Below are positions 15,411 through 23,750 of a stretch of DNA of 64,000 bases, one piece after another (the stretch's first letter is position 1; each line of letters opens with the position of its first letter). The position numbers and the translations under genes were made by a program. The notes under the pieces were generated by a model. It was not told the origin of the DNA. It did not search any database and worked only from the letters and a program-made list of their open reading frames with translations. The DNA comes from Streptomyces sp. NBC_00258. GTDB lineage: Bacteria > Actinomycetota > Actinomycetes > Streptomycetales > Streptomycetaceae. The DNA lies in the NCBI RefSeq assembly GCF_036182465.1, contig NZ_CP108081.1, forward strand, positions 2,728,001 to 2,792,000, written 5' to 3'.

Positions 15411-17294
15411 ATGCCCGCACCGCATGTGTCCCTGCCGCCCATCGACCACGTCCTGTCGCCGCACACCGGCTGGACGCGGGCACACTGGGAGGCGCTCGCC
15501 GACCGGCAGCTCGAAGCCCTGGTCCCGTACGCGACGCCGGGCCTCGCGCAGTACCGGCTGCCCGGGCGGACCTCGTGGTCGGGGGTCGTGTCGGACGGCC
15601 TCGAAGGGTTCGCGCGGTCATTCCTGCTGGCCTCCTTCCGGATCGCCGGGGCGCGGGGCGACGTCGATCCCCGTCTCATGGAACGCTACGCGCGGGGTCT
15701 GACAGCGGGCACCGACCGCGACAGCGGCGAGGCCTGGCCCGAACTCACCGACTGCTCCCAGCAGATGGCGGAGGCCGCCTCGATCGCCGTGGCGCTGCAC
15801 GAGACCCGCCCCTGGATCTGGGACCGGTTGCACACCGAGGCCCAGGAGCGGGTCGTGGACTGGCTGTGGGGTTTCGTGGGCCGCCGCACCTGGGACAACC
15901 ACTGGCGGCTCTACCAGGTGGTGGCCGAGCAGTTCCTGGCCTCGGTCGGCGCGCCCCACCGCCAGGACGACATCGACGCCGGACTCGACCGCCTCGACGA
16001 CTGGTACGCCGGCGACGGCTGGTACAGCGACGGCGACGGCCGGATCTTCGACTACCACAACGGCTGGACCATGCACCTGTACCCGCTGCTGTGGTGCCGG
16101 ATGACCGGCGGCGACGGCGGCGGCCGCGGCCACGTCTACCGGGAGCGGCTCGCCCGATTCCTCGCCGACTACCCGCGGTTCTTCGGCGCGGACGGTGCCC
16201 CCGTGCACCACGGCCGCTCCCTGACGTACCGTTTCGCCACCGCCGCTCCGGCATGGATGGGCGCCCTCGCCGGCTGTACGCCGCTGGAGCCGGGCCTCAC
16301 CCGACGGCTGGCGTCCGGCACGGTGCGGCACTTCGTGGAGCGGGGGGTGCCCGACGAGCGCGGGCTGCTGCCGCTCGGCTGGTACGAAACGTTCCTGCCG
16401 ATGACCCGGCCGTACTCGGGACCCGCGTCCCCGTACTGGGCGAGCATGGGTTTCCTAGGGCTGCTGCTGTCTCCGGAGCACCCGGTGTGGACGGCACGCG
16501 AACTGCCGCTGCCCGTCGAGGAGTCGGACCAGTACACCGCGCTCCCGGCCCCCGGCTGGCTGTTGCACGGCACGAAACACGACGGCATCGTCCGCCTGGT
16601 CAACCACGGCAGCGACCACAACTCCCCGTCCGGGCCCGCCGAGGACGATCCGCACCACGCGAAGTTCGGCTACTCGACGGCGACCGCGCCCGAGGCGGCT
16701 CCCCACGCCTGGGAGCGGACCGTGGACGGGCACATCGCGCTGGTCACCCCGGACGGCACCGCGTCACGCCGGCGCACCATCGTCCCGCTGCACTGCTCCG
16801 GGCGGACGGCCGCCTCCCGCTACAGCGCCCAACTGCCCGGGAGCGAGGAGGAGTTCCCGATCGAGACGACGAGCGTGCTGCGCGGTCCCTGGGAGATACG
16901 CGTGCACCGGGTGCTCGCGCCGACCGGCCTGACCGTCCGGGAGGGCGGCTACGCGGTCGCCTCCGAAACCCGGCCCACCGCCGAGCGGGGCCACGGCTGG
17001 GCACTGGCCCGGACGGACAACGGGCTGACCAGTGTCGTTGTCGCGCTGCACGGCTGGGACGAGGACACGGGCATCGCGCGCGAGGTCGAGGCCAACGCCT
17101 TCGGCCCGCACTCCGCGACGCCGTACCTGCGGTGCGCGGCGGGTCGTCCGGGCGGCTCCGGCGTGTACGTCACGCTGCTCGCGCTGACGCGGGACTCCGT
17201 GCACCCCCAGGCGCTACGGGAGTCGGTGTCCTGCGAGGTCGAGGGACAGGAGGTCCGCATCACGTTCCCCGAAGGGGACACCGTCTCCGTATGA
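15411..17294 (+). CDS. DUF2264 domain protein (probable polysaccharide-active enzyme)
   Basis: A 627-residue cytosolic-looking protein without a signal peptide. The N-terminal about 370 residues form the alpha/alpha-barrel-like DUF2264 domain (ADRQLEALVPYATPG, SDGLEGFARSFLLASFR, WLWGFVGRRTWDNHWRLYQVV, IFDYHNGWTMHLYPLLW). The C-terminal part is beta-rich. DUF2264 proteins occur beside oligosaccharide-degradation genes, and some have been assigned to a glucuronidase-type glycosidase family; the activity here is inferred only. The divergent Gfo/Idh enzyme fits use of an oxidised or uronic sugar. Confidence 0.78.
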   Translation: MPAPHVSLPPIDHVLSPHTGWTRAHWEALADRQLEALVPYATPGLAQYRLPGRTSWSGVVSDGLEGFARSFLLASFRIAGARGDVDPRLMERYARGLTAGTDRDSGEAWPELTDCSQQMAEAASIAVALHETRPWIWDRLHTEAQERVVDWLWGFVGRRTWDNHWRLYQVVAEQFLASVGAPHRQDDIDAGLDRLDDWYAGDGWYSDGDGRIFDYHNGWTMHLYPLLWCRMTGGDGGGRGHVYRERLARFLADYPRFFGADGAPVHHGRSLTYRFATAAPAWMGALAGCTPLEPGLTRRLASGTVRHFVERGVPDERGLLPLGWYETFLPMTRPYSGPASPYWASMGFLGLLLSPEHPVWTARELPLPVEESDQYTALPAPGWLLHGTKHDGIVRLVNHGSDHNSPSGPAEDDPHHAKFGYSTATAPEAAPHAWERTVDGHIALVTPDGTASRRRTIVPLHCSGRTAASRYSAQLPGSEEEFPIETTSVLRGPWEIRVHRVLAPTGLTVREGGYAVASETRPTAERGHGWALARTDNGLTSVVVALHGWDEDTGIAREVEANAFGPHSATPYLRCAAGRPGGSGVYVTLLALTRDSVHPQALRESVSCEVEGQEVRITFPEGDTVSV

Positions 17295-17354
17295 AGCACA
17301 TGAACGACGTGCATCGGACTCCGTGTGAGAGGGGCATCGTCTCCATGTGGAGGC

Positions 17355-17381
17355 GAAGGCCGCGGGTCAGAACCCGCCTTC
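17355..17381. terminator. Possible bidirectional terminator at end of cvn operon
   Basis: GAAGG/CCTTC and CGGGT/ACCCG pair around a 4-nt loop with a 3-nt bulge. The hairpin includes the stop codon of the GAF gene and lies 60 bp after the DUF2264 stop. Confidence 0.35.
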
Positions 17382-17960
17382 CCGCAGCTCGATCCGCCCG
17401 ACCAGCTCCGCCGCCATCGACTTGATGGTGTCGAGCCCCGCCCGCCCCCACGGCCGGGGCTCGACGTCGGCGACGCACACCGTGCCGAGCACGATGCCGG
17501 TGCGGTCGATGAGCGGGGCGCCGAGGTAGGAGTGGATGCCGAACTCGTCGACGACCGGGTTGCCGGCGAAGCGGGGATAGTCGCGGACGTCCTCCAGGAC
17601 CAGCGCCTTGTGGCGGACGACCACATGTGGGCAGAAGCCATGGTCCCGGGCCATATAGCGCCCGATCCTCGGTTTCGCGGCGCCCGTGTGATCCGTACGG
17701 GCGTCGGCCGACGGCTCGGGCGGGACGGTGCCGTCGGGAGTGTGCAGGCCCGCGAAGAACTGCCGCTCCTCGTCGATGAAGTTGACCATCGCGTACGGCG
17801 CCCCGGCGAGCTCGGCGAGCCGGTCCGCGAACGCGTCGAGGGCCGGCTCCGTGTGCTGCCCCAGACCGAGCACCCGCAGCCGACGTGTTCTGGCGGGGGC
17901 CTCCTTGTCCTCGGGGGTGAGCAGCAGCCGACCGGCCGGGCGTGGCGGGTCGTACGTCAT
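17367..17960 (-). CDS. GAF domain protein in cvn operon
   Basis: A 197-residue protein with a single GAF domain: PYAMVNFIDEERQFFAGL, then DHGFCPHVVVRHKALVLEDVRDYPRFAGNPVV, then SYLGAPLIDRTGIVLGTVCV. GAF domains bind cyclic nucleotides, haem or other small ligands, or mediate signalling contacts. The ATG overlaps the cvnD stop by 4 bp, so it is the fifth gene of the conservon and probably feeds a signal into, or reads it from, the CvnABCD complex. Confidence 0.83.
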   Translation of the reverse strand: MTYDPPRPAGRLLLTPEDKEAPARTRRLRVLGLGQHTEPALDAFADRLAELAGAPYAMVNFIDEERQFFAGLHTPDGTVPPEPSADARTDHTGAAKPRIGRYMARDHGFCPHVVVRHKALVLEDVRDYPRFAGNPVVDEFGIHSYLGAPLIDRTGIVLGTVCVADVEPRPWGRAGLDTIKSMAAELVGRIELREGGF

Positions 17961-18556
17961 GTGTGGGCTCCGTGGCTGGGGGCGTGCGAGGGGGCGTGGG
18001 CGAGGAGATGGCGGACGAGGGTGAGCAGGGTCTGCACTCCCGAGCTGGAGATCCGGGCGTCGCAGCGCACGACGGGCACCTCCGGGTCCAGGTCGATGGC
18101 CGCCCGCACCTCCTCCGGGTCGTAGCGGAAGCCTCCGTCGAACTCGTTGACGGCGACGATGAATCCCAGGCCGCGCTGTTCGAAGAAGTCGACGGCGGCG
18201 AAGCAGTCCTCCAGACGGCGGGTGTCGGCGAGGATGACCGCGCCGAGCGCGCCTTCGGAGAGCTCGTCCCACATGAACCAGAACCGCTCCTGTCCGGGCG
18301 TGCCGAACAGGTACAGCACGTGTTCCGGATCGAGGGTGATGCGGCCGAAGTCCATCGCGACGGTCGTCTCGACCTTGTTCTCGATGCCGTCGAGATTGTC
18401 GGTCGCGGCGCTGACCGTCGTCAGCAGTTCCTCCGTGCTGAGCGGCGCGATCTCGCTCACCGCGCCGACGAAGGTGGTCTTTCCTACTCCGAACCCTCCC
18501 GCCACCAGGATCTTCAAGGCGGTGGGAAAGGGGTCAGAGCTGTCGTCGTAGTCCAT
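17957..18556 (-). CDS. cvnD: CvnD-type small GTPase
   Basis: A 199-residue Ras-like ATP/GTP-binding protein of the Streptomyces conservon type. The P-loop is AGGFGVGKTTFVGAVSE near residue 19, the G3 region is LFGTPGQERFWFMWDEL, and the guanine-specificity region is AVNEFDGG (NxxD variant). In conservons it forms a membrane complex with CvnA, CvnB and CvnC that resembles eukaryotic G-protein signalling. It overlaps cvnC by 23 bp and the GAF gene by 4 bp. Confidence 0.93.
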   Translation of the reverse strand: MDYDDSSDPFPTALKILVAGGFGVGKTTFVGAVSEIAPLSTEELLTTVSAATDNLDGIENKVETTVAMDFGRITLDPEHVLYLFGTPGQERFWFMWDELSEGALGAVILADTRRLEDCFAAVDFFEQRGLGFIVAVNEFDGGFRYDPEEVRAAIDLDPEVPVVRCDARISSSGVQTLLTLVRHLLAHAPSHAPSHGAHT

Positions 18557-18911
18557 CGAGCACTGCCTCCAGAAGAGACCGGTCAGTGGGGTTGTGGTGG
18601 AACGTCGGGGGCTTCATGGACAGCGCCCCGCAGTCGACGAGATCGGACAGCAGCACCTTGGTCACCGCGGCGGGCAGTCTCAGATGCGCGGCGACCTCGG
18701 CGACCGAGACGGGGTCCCGGCACAGTTCGAGTGCCTGGGCGTGCTCGGGGCCGAGGTAGCCGAGAGGGGTGACGCCGGTGGCCATCACCTGCGACAGAAG
18801 ATCGAGCGCGGTGCTCGGCCGGGTCCGGCCGTTGCTGACCTGGTAGGGGCGCACAAGGCGTCCGGCCGCATCATCGAGCCAGGGCCCGTCGCCCGCCGAG
18901 GTCACGCTCAA
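18534..18911 (-). CDS. cvnC: CvnC, DUF742 protein
   Basis: A 125-residue DUF742 winged-helix protein. RLVRPYQVSNGRTRP, then EHAQALELCRDPVSVAEVAAHLRLPAAVTKVLLSDLVDCGAL, shows the conserved helix-turn-helix-like core. It is the third component of the CvnABCD complex. Start and stop overlap cvnB (4 bp) and cvnD (23 bp). Confidence 0.93.
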   Translation of the reverse strand: MSVTSAGDGPWLDDAAGRLVRPYQVSNGRTRPSTALDLLSQVMATGVTPLGYLGPEHAQALELCRDPVSVAEVAAHLRLPAAVTKVLLSDLVDCGALSMKPPTFHHNPTDRSLLEAVLDGLRRQL

Positions 18912-19342
18912 GGCCTCATCGCCGACGGTTCGACGGTGTGCTGCCTCGGCGCGGTCATCAGGTACGGACGGACGCTCTTGACCAGCATCGCCATCTCATA
19001 GCCGAGCACGGCCGCGTCTGCGTCCCGTCCTGCGAGCACGGCGAGACACGTACCGGAGCCCGCGGTGGACACGAACAGCAGGGTGGAGTCCAGTTCGACG
19101 ACGACCTGGCGTACGTCACCGCCGTCACCGAAACGGACGCCCGCGCTGCGGCCCAGGGAGTAGAGCCCGGAGGCCAGGGCCGCCATGTGGTCGGCACTGT
19201 CGGGGTCGAGCCCGTGCACCGACTTCACGAGGCCGTCGCAGGAGAGCAGTACCGCGCTTCTGGTGTGCGGTACGCGCTGCACCAGGCCGCTCATCAGCCA
19301 GTCGAGATCGGATGCGTGCCCGGTCGGCACATCGCTCGCCAT
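18908..19342 (-). CDS. cvnB: CvnB, roadblock/LC7 protein
   Basis: A 144-residue roadblock/LC7-fold protein: DLDWLMSGLVQRVPHTRSAVLLSCDGL at the start and GLYSLGRSAGVRFGDGGDVRQVVVELD centrally. Such proteins act as GTPase-activating or regulatory partners of the CvnD-type GTPase. The ATG at 19342 gives the usual MASDVP opening behind AAGGAG; an upstream in-frame ATG at 19411 would overlap cvnA by 4 bp and add 23 residues. Confidence 0.9.
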   Translation of the reverse strand: MASDVPTGHASDLDWLMSGLVQRVPHTRSAVLLSCDGLVKSVHGLDPDSADHMAALASGLYSLGRSAGVRFGDGGDVRQVVVELDSTLLFVSTAGSGTCLAVLAGRDADAAVLGYEMAMLVKSVRPYLMTAPRQHTVEPSAMRP

Positions 19343-19407
19343 GGGGGATCGACTCCTTGAAGTACGAAGGTCTGCGGGAGCGGAGGTGTGGGTGGGGGTG
19401 GCGTGGT

Positions 19408-21834
19408 TCATCCGGCTGGTGTGCTCCCGTCGTGCCGGGCGGTGAGGTCATGACCTGGCGCGGGCGCCTTCTCGTGCGCCGCGTGTGCCTCGGGTGGTTC
19501 GTGCGCGGGGTGCGCTTCGCCTATGGGCGTTTCACCCATGTGGGCGGAGTCCCTCAACTGGGCCTCGGCGAGCCCGATACCGCGCTGGAAAGCCGCCATC
19601 AGGCCGGGGTCGTGACCGACGTGGAAGTCGGAGTCCGGCCGGGGTGCGGGTCCGTCGCGCAGCTCGGGCACGAGGTGCTCCTGAGCCCGCCGTCTGGGCA
19701 GTTGGGGCTTGCTCATGGTGCCGCGCACCACACCGCCGCGCGGCGTCGGGGGCGTGACCGTGTTCTCGGTGACGAACCGGCGATCGCCCGGACGAATACC
19801 GGGCACGGCCTCCGCCGGGTTGGGCCGCGTCTCGGCACGGCGCACCGGGAGCGGGGTCGGAGCACCATCGTTCACGACCGACAGACCGCCCGGCGCGCTG
19901 TCCCGCCGCGGCTGCGCCGGCACGGCGGTCCTCACCCCGTGGGCATCGTGGGACGGATACGACGCGGATTCGTGGAACGGCGCCCGCGGTACGTCGACGG
20001 AGGCGCCCGGAACCACGCCCGGTACGGGGATCGGCGTCCCGTGGGCGGGAGTCCCGTGAACCGGATTCCCGTGGTCAGGTGCCCCATGGACGGGAGTCCC
20101 ATGAGCGGGAGTCCCATAGGCAGGTGTCCCGTGAGCCGGTGTCCCCTGTCCCGCGCTCCCATGTGCGGGCGTGCCATGTGGTGGCGTGCCATGGGCCGGC
20201 GCGTCCTGCCCTGGCGTGCCGTGGCGAGGCGTGTTCCTCAGCGGCGGCTCCTGTGCCGACATGCCATGAGAAACCGTGGCCCCATGTGTCGAAGAGCCGT
20301 GTGTCGAAGGGCTATGTGCCGCAGTCCCATGTACCGGAGCAACATGTGCCGGAGCCCCGGACACCGAGGCACCTTGTACCGAAGCGGCAGGCGCCGAAGG
20401 GGCATGTGCCTGACCACCATGTCCGGGACCACCATGTCCGGGATCACCACGGCCGGCCGCCCCCTCACGCCCGGAAGCACCTTGCCCCAGCGCCCCGGCC
20501 CTCGCACCGGCTCCGGCACCTCCTGCCGTGACCTCCCGCGGAGACCCGACCCCGGAACCAACCCCAACCCCAGACCCGACCCCGGAACGGGCCACGGCAT
20601 CGGCCCCGCCCCCGGCCGACTGGTCCCCCTCCGCGCCCAGCAACGCCTGCGGCACGACCAGTACGGCCTGCACGCCACCGTAGATATTGGTCTGCAGCCG
20701 CACCACGATCCCGTGCCGACGCGCGAGCTGCGAGACCACGAACAGCCCGATGCGGCCGTCCTGCAGCAGACTCGCGACGTTGACCTGATCCGGATCGGCG
20801 AGCAACGCGTTCATCTTGTGCTGCTCGGCCAGCGGCATCCCGAGCCCGCGGTCCTCGACCTCGACGGCGAGCCCGGACGTGACCACGTTGGCCCGCAGCA
20901 GCACTTGGGTGTGCGGCGCAGAGAACACCGTGGCGTTCTCGACGAGTTCGGCCAGCAGATGGATCACGTCGGCGACGGCGTGCCCGCGCACGGTGCCGTC
21001 GATCGGCGGGACGAGCTTGACCCGCGAGTACTGCTCCACCTCGGCGATCGCGGAGCGCAGCACCTCGGTCATGGAGACCGGGTTGCTCCACTGCCGGCGC
21101 GACACGGCCCCGCCGAGCACGGCGAGGTTCTCGGCGTGCCTCCGGATCCGGGTGGCGAGATGGTCGACGTGGAACAGACCCTTGAGCAGGTCCGGGTCCT
21201 CGATCTCGTTCTCCAGCTCGTCGAGGATCGAGATCTCGCGGTGCACCAGGGACTGCAGGCGCCGTGCCAGATTGACGAAGACCTCGACCTTCTGCTCGCT
21301 GCCCGCCTGACTGGAGAGCTGGGCGGCCTGGACGACGGCGTTCACGGCGCCGTCGTGGGCGCGCGCCAGGTCGTCCTCGAGCAGGTCGAACTCGTCGGCG
21401 TCCGAGGCGGGCCGGCTGCGCTGGCGAGGCTCGGGCGGCCCGTCGCCCCGGCGCAGCGTCTCGACGAGGGCACGCAGATCGGCCTGCCCGCGGGCGCTGG
21501 TGCGGCGCAGAGTACCGACGCGCTCGTGTACGGACCTCGCGACGCGGTCGGCGGCCACGGTGGCGATCACGATGCCCGCGAGGGCGACCGCGACCGCTCC
21601 ACCGAGCACGATCCACAGGGTGGGGCCGGGCCGTGCGGCGGTCGTGCGGACGATGAAGAGCACGGCGGCGCTGGCGCTGAGGGCCACCGCGATGGGCGGC
21701 AGGACCGCGAGGCGGAGGAGCTGGGGCCGTATATGGGTCTCGGGCAGCGTGGGGGCGGTGCGGGCGACCGGTCGCCCGTGCCGCCCGCCCTCGCGGCGGT
21801 CTGCGCGTGCGGCCGGTGCGCGAAGGTGAGACAT
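19408..21834 (-). CDS. cvnA: CvnA, sensor histidine kinase-like protein with HGTP repeats
   Basis: An 808-residue membrane sensor. Two N-terminal helices (LAVLPPIAVALSASAAVLFI and WIVLGGAVAVALAGIVIATV) precede a linker, a dimerisation-like segment (VNLARRLQSLVHREISILDELE) and an HSP90-type ATPase domain with N box HLLAELVENATVFS and GLGMP. The last about 380 residues are disordered, with about a dozen (A/V/P)HGTP-type pentapeptides from a 15-bp DNA repeat. It heads the conservon and starts at ATG 21834 behind GAGGA; an ATG at 21975 could add 47 residues. Confidence 0.9.
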   Translation of the reverse strand: MSHLRAPAARADRREGGRHGRPVARTAPTLPETHIRPQLLRLAVLPPIAVALSASAAVLFIVRTTAARPGPTLWIVLGGAVAVALAGIVIATVAADRVARSVHERVGTLRRTSARGQADLRALVETLRRGDGPPEPRQRSRPASDADEFDLLEDDLARAHDGAVNAVVQAAQLSSQAGSEQKVEVFVNLARRLQSLVHREISILDELENEIEDPDLLKGLFHVDHLATRIRRHAENLAVLGGAVSRRQWSNPVSMTEVLRSAIAEVEQYSRVKLVPPIDGTVRGHAVADVIHLLAELVENATVFSAPHTQVLLRANVVTSGLAVEVEDRGLGMPLAEQHKMNALLADPDQVNVASLLQDGRIGLFVVSQLARRHGIVVRLQTNIYGGVQAVLVVPQALLGAEGDQSAGGGADAVARSGVGSGVGVGSGVGSPREVTAGGAGAGARAGALGQGASGREGAAGRGDPGHGGPGHGGQAHAPSAPAASVQGASVSGAPAHVAPVHGTAAHSPSTHGSSTHGATVSHGMSAQEPPLRNTPRHGTPGQDAPAHGTPPHGTPAHGSAGQGTPAHGTPAYGTPAHGTPVHGAPDHGNPVHGTPAHGTPIPVPGVVPGASVDVPRAPFHESASYPSHDAHGVRTAVPAQPRRDSAPGGLSVVNDGAPTPLPVRRAETRPNPAEAVPGIRPGDRRFVTENTVTPPTPRGGVVRGTMSKPQLPRRRAQEHLVPELRDGPAPRPDSDFHVGHDPGLMAAFQRGIGLAEAQLRDSAHMGETPIGEAHPAHEPPEAHAAHEKAPAPGHDLTARHDGSTPAG
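20033..20330. repeat. 15-bp coding minisatellite in cvnA
   Basis: Imperfect tandem 15-bp units of the form GTCCCGTGAGCCGGT (plus strand) encode repeated HGTPA/HGTPV on the minus strand. The array is cleanest from 20033 to 20235 and decays towards 20330. Confidence 0.8.
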
Positions 21835-22140
21835 CGACGTCCTCGTACTGGTGTGTCGGGGCTGTGGGGGCTCCCGCGGGTGCTGCGACCGAGGCATGCG
21901 CCGACTGGGACACGCGCCATCGCCGCGCCGGTCGAGAGAGCCGAAGAATTCGGCCCTGTGTCGCTCAGCGGCCACTCACAGTAGTCGCCACCGCATCATG
22001 TGCGATGCGCAGTTGACAAAGTCCGGCGGCCTGCGTCCCGCTCTGGTATGAGGGTTCGTACGACAGGCCGATAAACCCCTCGCACGCCCGTTCCCGTGCG
22101 CCAGTGAACCGATCAGACCTGGTCAGAAGCGGTCAGCAAA
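21835..22140. other. Upstream region of cvn operon
   Basis: The cvn promoter must lie here. An AT-rich start and a GCATC-N4-GCGATGC-like dyad around 21993-22008 are visible, but no confident -35/-10 pair was found. The stretch 21835-21975 may be coding if cvnA uses the upstream ATG. Confidence 0.35.
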
Positions 22141-22187
22141 AATCGGCGAGGGCCGAGGAGCAGGATGCTCCTCGGCCCTCGCCGATT
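22141..22187 (-). terminator. Strong terminator after metallohydrolase gene
   Basis: A perfect 22-bp stem (22141-22162 with 22166-22187) with a 3-nt loop is followed on the minus strand by TTTTT. It lies 31 bp after the stop of the metallohydrolase gene at 22218. Confidence 0.92.
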
Positions 22188-22217
22188 GCCTTCGAATGCC
22201 GTTCGCGCGCTTCTACG

Positions 22218-23420
22218 TCACCCCGCGGGCACGGATTCCGGGTCTCCGGTGTCCTCTTTCGTGTCACGCGGTGTGTCAGGGACCGTCTCCGCGGCGGAGG
22301 GCCAGCCGCCTTCCGGGGTGACGGCCACACCACGCCACCAGGGCTCGGACGGAACGGTCTCCGCGGTCGGCTCGAAGGGCTCACCGGGCCGGGGCAGCGC
22401 GACCCGGGCGCCGACCGCACGGGCCGCGGTGACGGTACCCTCGCCGGGCTCCGCCCAGGGGTGCGCCGCGAGATTGAAGGTCGCCCAGTGGATCGGCATC
22501 ATCACGCCAGTCGGCCGACCGCCCTGGAGGTCCAGATGGGCCCGCATGCCCTCCTCGGGTGTCATGTGGATGTCGGGCCAGAACTCGCTGTACGCGCCGA
22601 TCTGGATCATCGTGGCGTCGAAGGGGCCGTGCTCGGCGCCGATGTCCGCGAAACCGGCGAAGTACCCCGTGTCGCCGCTGTGGTAGATCCGGTGCTCGTC
22701 CCCGGCCACCGCCCAGGACGCCCAGAGGGTGTGCTGCGTGTTGCGCAGGCCGCGGCCGCAGAAGTGGCGGGCGGGCGTGGCGGTGAGGGAGATTCCGCCG
22801 ACCTTCGTCGTCTCGTGCCAGTCGAGCTCGCGCAGCCTGTCCGCGGAGACGCCCCAGTGCTCCAGGTGGGCGCCGACGCCGAGCGGCACCGCGAACACCG
22901 TGTCCGTACCGGCCAGGGCCTTGATCGTGGGCAGGTCAAGGTGGTCGTAGTGGTCGTGCGAGATGACGACCACGTCCACCGGGCCGAGCGCCTCCAGCGG
23001 CAGGGGCACGGGGTGCAGCCGCTTCGGACCGGCGAAGGCGAACGGGGAGCAGCGCTCGCCCCAGACGGGGTCGAAGAGCACCCGGTGCCCGTCGATCTCG
23101 GCGAGCACGCTGGAGTGCCCCATCCAGGTCAGCCGCAGCCCCTCGGCCGGCGGCCGGGCCAGGTCCGCGAGGGTCGTGGCATGCACCGGCACCGTGCCCG
23201 CCGGGGCGCGGCGGACACGCTCCTCCTTGCGGAAGAAGGACCGCGCGAACTCGAGCATGGCGCCGTCGGGCCGGGGCGCGCCCTCGGGATTCCGGAAGAC
23301 GCCGTCCGCGTAGTTCGGCGATCTGCGGATGCGCTCCATGCGCTCACCGCTCGGATCCGCGCCGAACGCGGCGGGCCGCAGCGCACGGAGCCCGGAGCTC
23401 AGAGAACGGGAACCGGTCAC
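22218..23420 (-). CDS. NAPE-PLD-like metallo-beta-lactamase-fold hydrolase
   Basis: A 400-residue MBL-fold hydrolase. After RLTWMGHSSVLAEIDG the zinc motif HDHYDHLD appears, then ARHFCGRG (zinc His), YHSGDTGY (bridging Asp) and PIHWATF near the end. This order matches UlaG/NAPE-phospholipase D-type lactonase/phosphodiesterase-like proteins. The substrate may be a phospholipid or other ester; this is inferred from the family only. It is monocistronic with a strong terminator. Confidence 0.83.
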   Translation of the reverse strand: MTGSRSLSSGLRALRPAAFGADPSGERMERIRRSPNYADGVFRNPEGAPRPDGAMLEFARSFFRKEERVRRAPAGTVPVHATTLADLARPPAEGLRLTWMGHSSVLAEIDGHRVLFDPVWGERCSPFAFAGPKRLHPVPLPLEALGPVDVVVISHDHYDHLDLPTIKALAGTDTVFAVPLGVGAHLEHWGVSADRLRELDWHETTKVGGISLTATPARHFCGRGLRNTQHTLWASWAVAGDEHRIYHSGDTGYFAGFADIGAEHGPFDATMIQIGAYSEFWPDIHMTPEEGMRAHLDLQGGRPTGVMMPIHWATFNLAAHPWAEPGEGTVTAARAVGARVALPRPGEPFEPTAETVPSEPWWRGVAVTPEGGWPSAAETVPDTPRDTKEDTGDPESVPAG

Positions 23421-23750
23421 GGCACCTCCAGGTGGAGTCGGTCTGACTTTCCATTATGGTCGCCGCCTCTGACAGCGCCGGGTCGGGCGTATGGCAGGGC
23501 GGTTTCCGCGCGGGCCATGGCGGGATCCATCGAGTACGACATCACGTTCTACTGAAGATCCATTCAGTGTGTTGACAGATACATGCAGCACTTTCGATAC
23601 TGACCGACCATTCAGTAAAGGCGAGCCGGTACAGCGCCGGGACGCGTTGCCCACCCGGCCTCACGCACGTCAAACGCTCCGAACCTGTCACCTTGTTCCC
23701 CCGTTTCCCTGCTTTCCCTGTTTCCCAGACCCCCGTTCCCGAGGAGCCCC
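23421..23750. other. Intergenic region with regulated promoter and pyrimidine-rich leader
   Basis: The 330 bp hold the promoter with two operators (23550-23617). About 130 nt of leader follow, ending in a C/T-rich tract (CCCCGTTTCCCTGCTTTCCC) and a GAGGAG ribosome site for the dehydrogenase at 23751. The divergent metallohydrolase promoter must lie at the left end. Confidence 0.6.
23550..23617 (+). promoter_or_regulatory. Promoter with duplicated TetR-like operators
   Basis: Two 20-bp dyads of the form TACTGA-N8-TCAGT lie at 23550-23569 and 23598-23617, sharing an internal CCAT. Between them is TTGACA (23572-23577), and GATACT (23596-23601) follows after 18 bp as the -10, overlapped by the second dyad. 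Start-to-start spacing is 48 bp. A repressor bound to both would block the promoter of the amino-acid dehydrogenase gene. The TetR gene downstream is the natural candidate. Confidence 0.7.

Noticed and set aside
20033..20330. CRISPR-like array
   Set aside because: The units are 15 bp, contiguous and in frame with the CvnA protein, without spacers.
19312..21984. An 890-codon plus-strand frame opposite cvnA
   Set aside because: Antisense to a recognised sensor kinase, with Arg/Pro-rich content typical of shadow frames.
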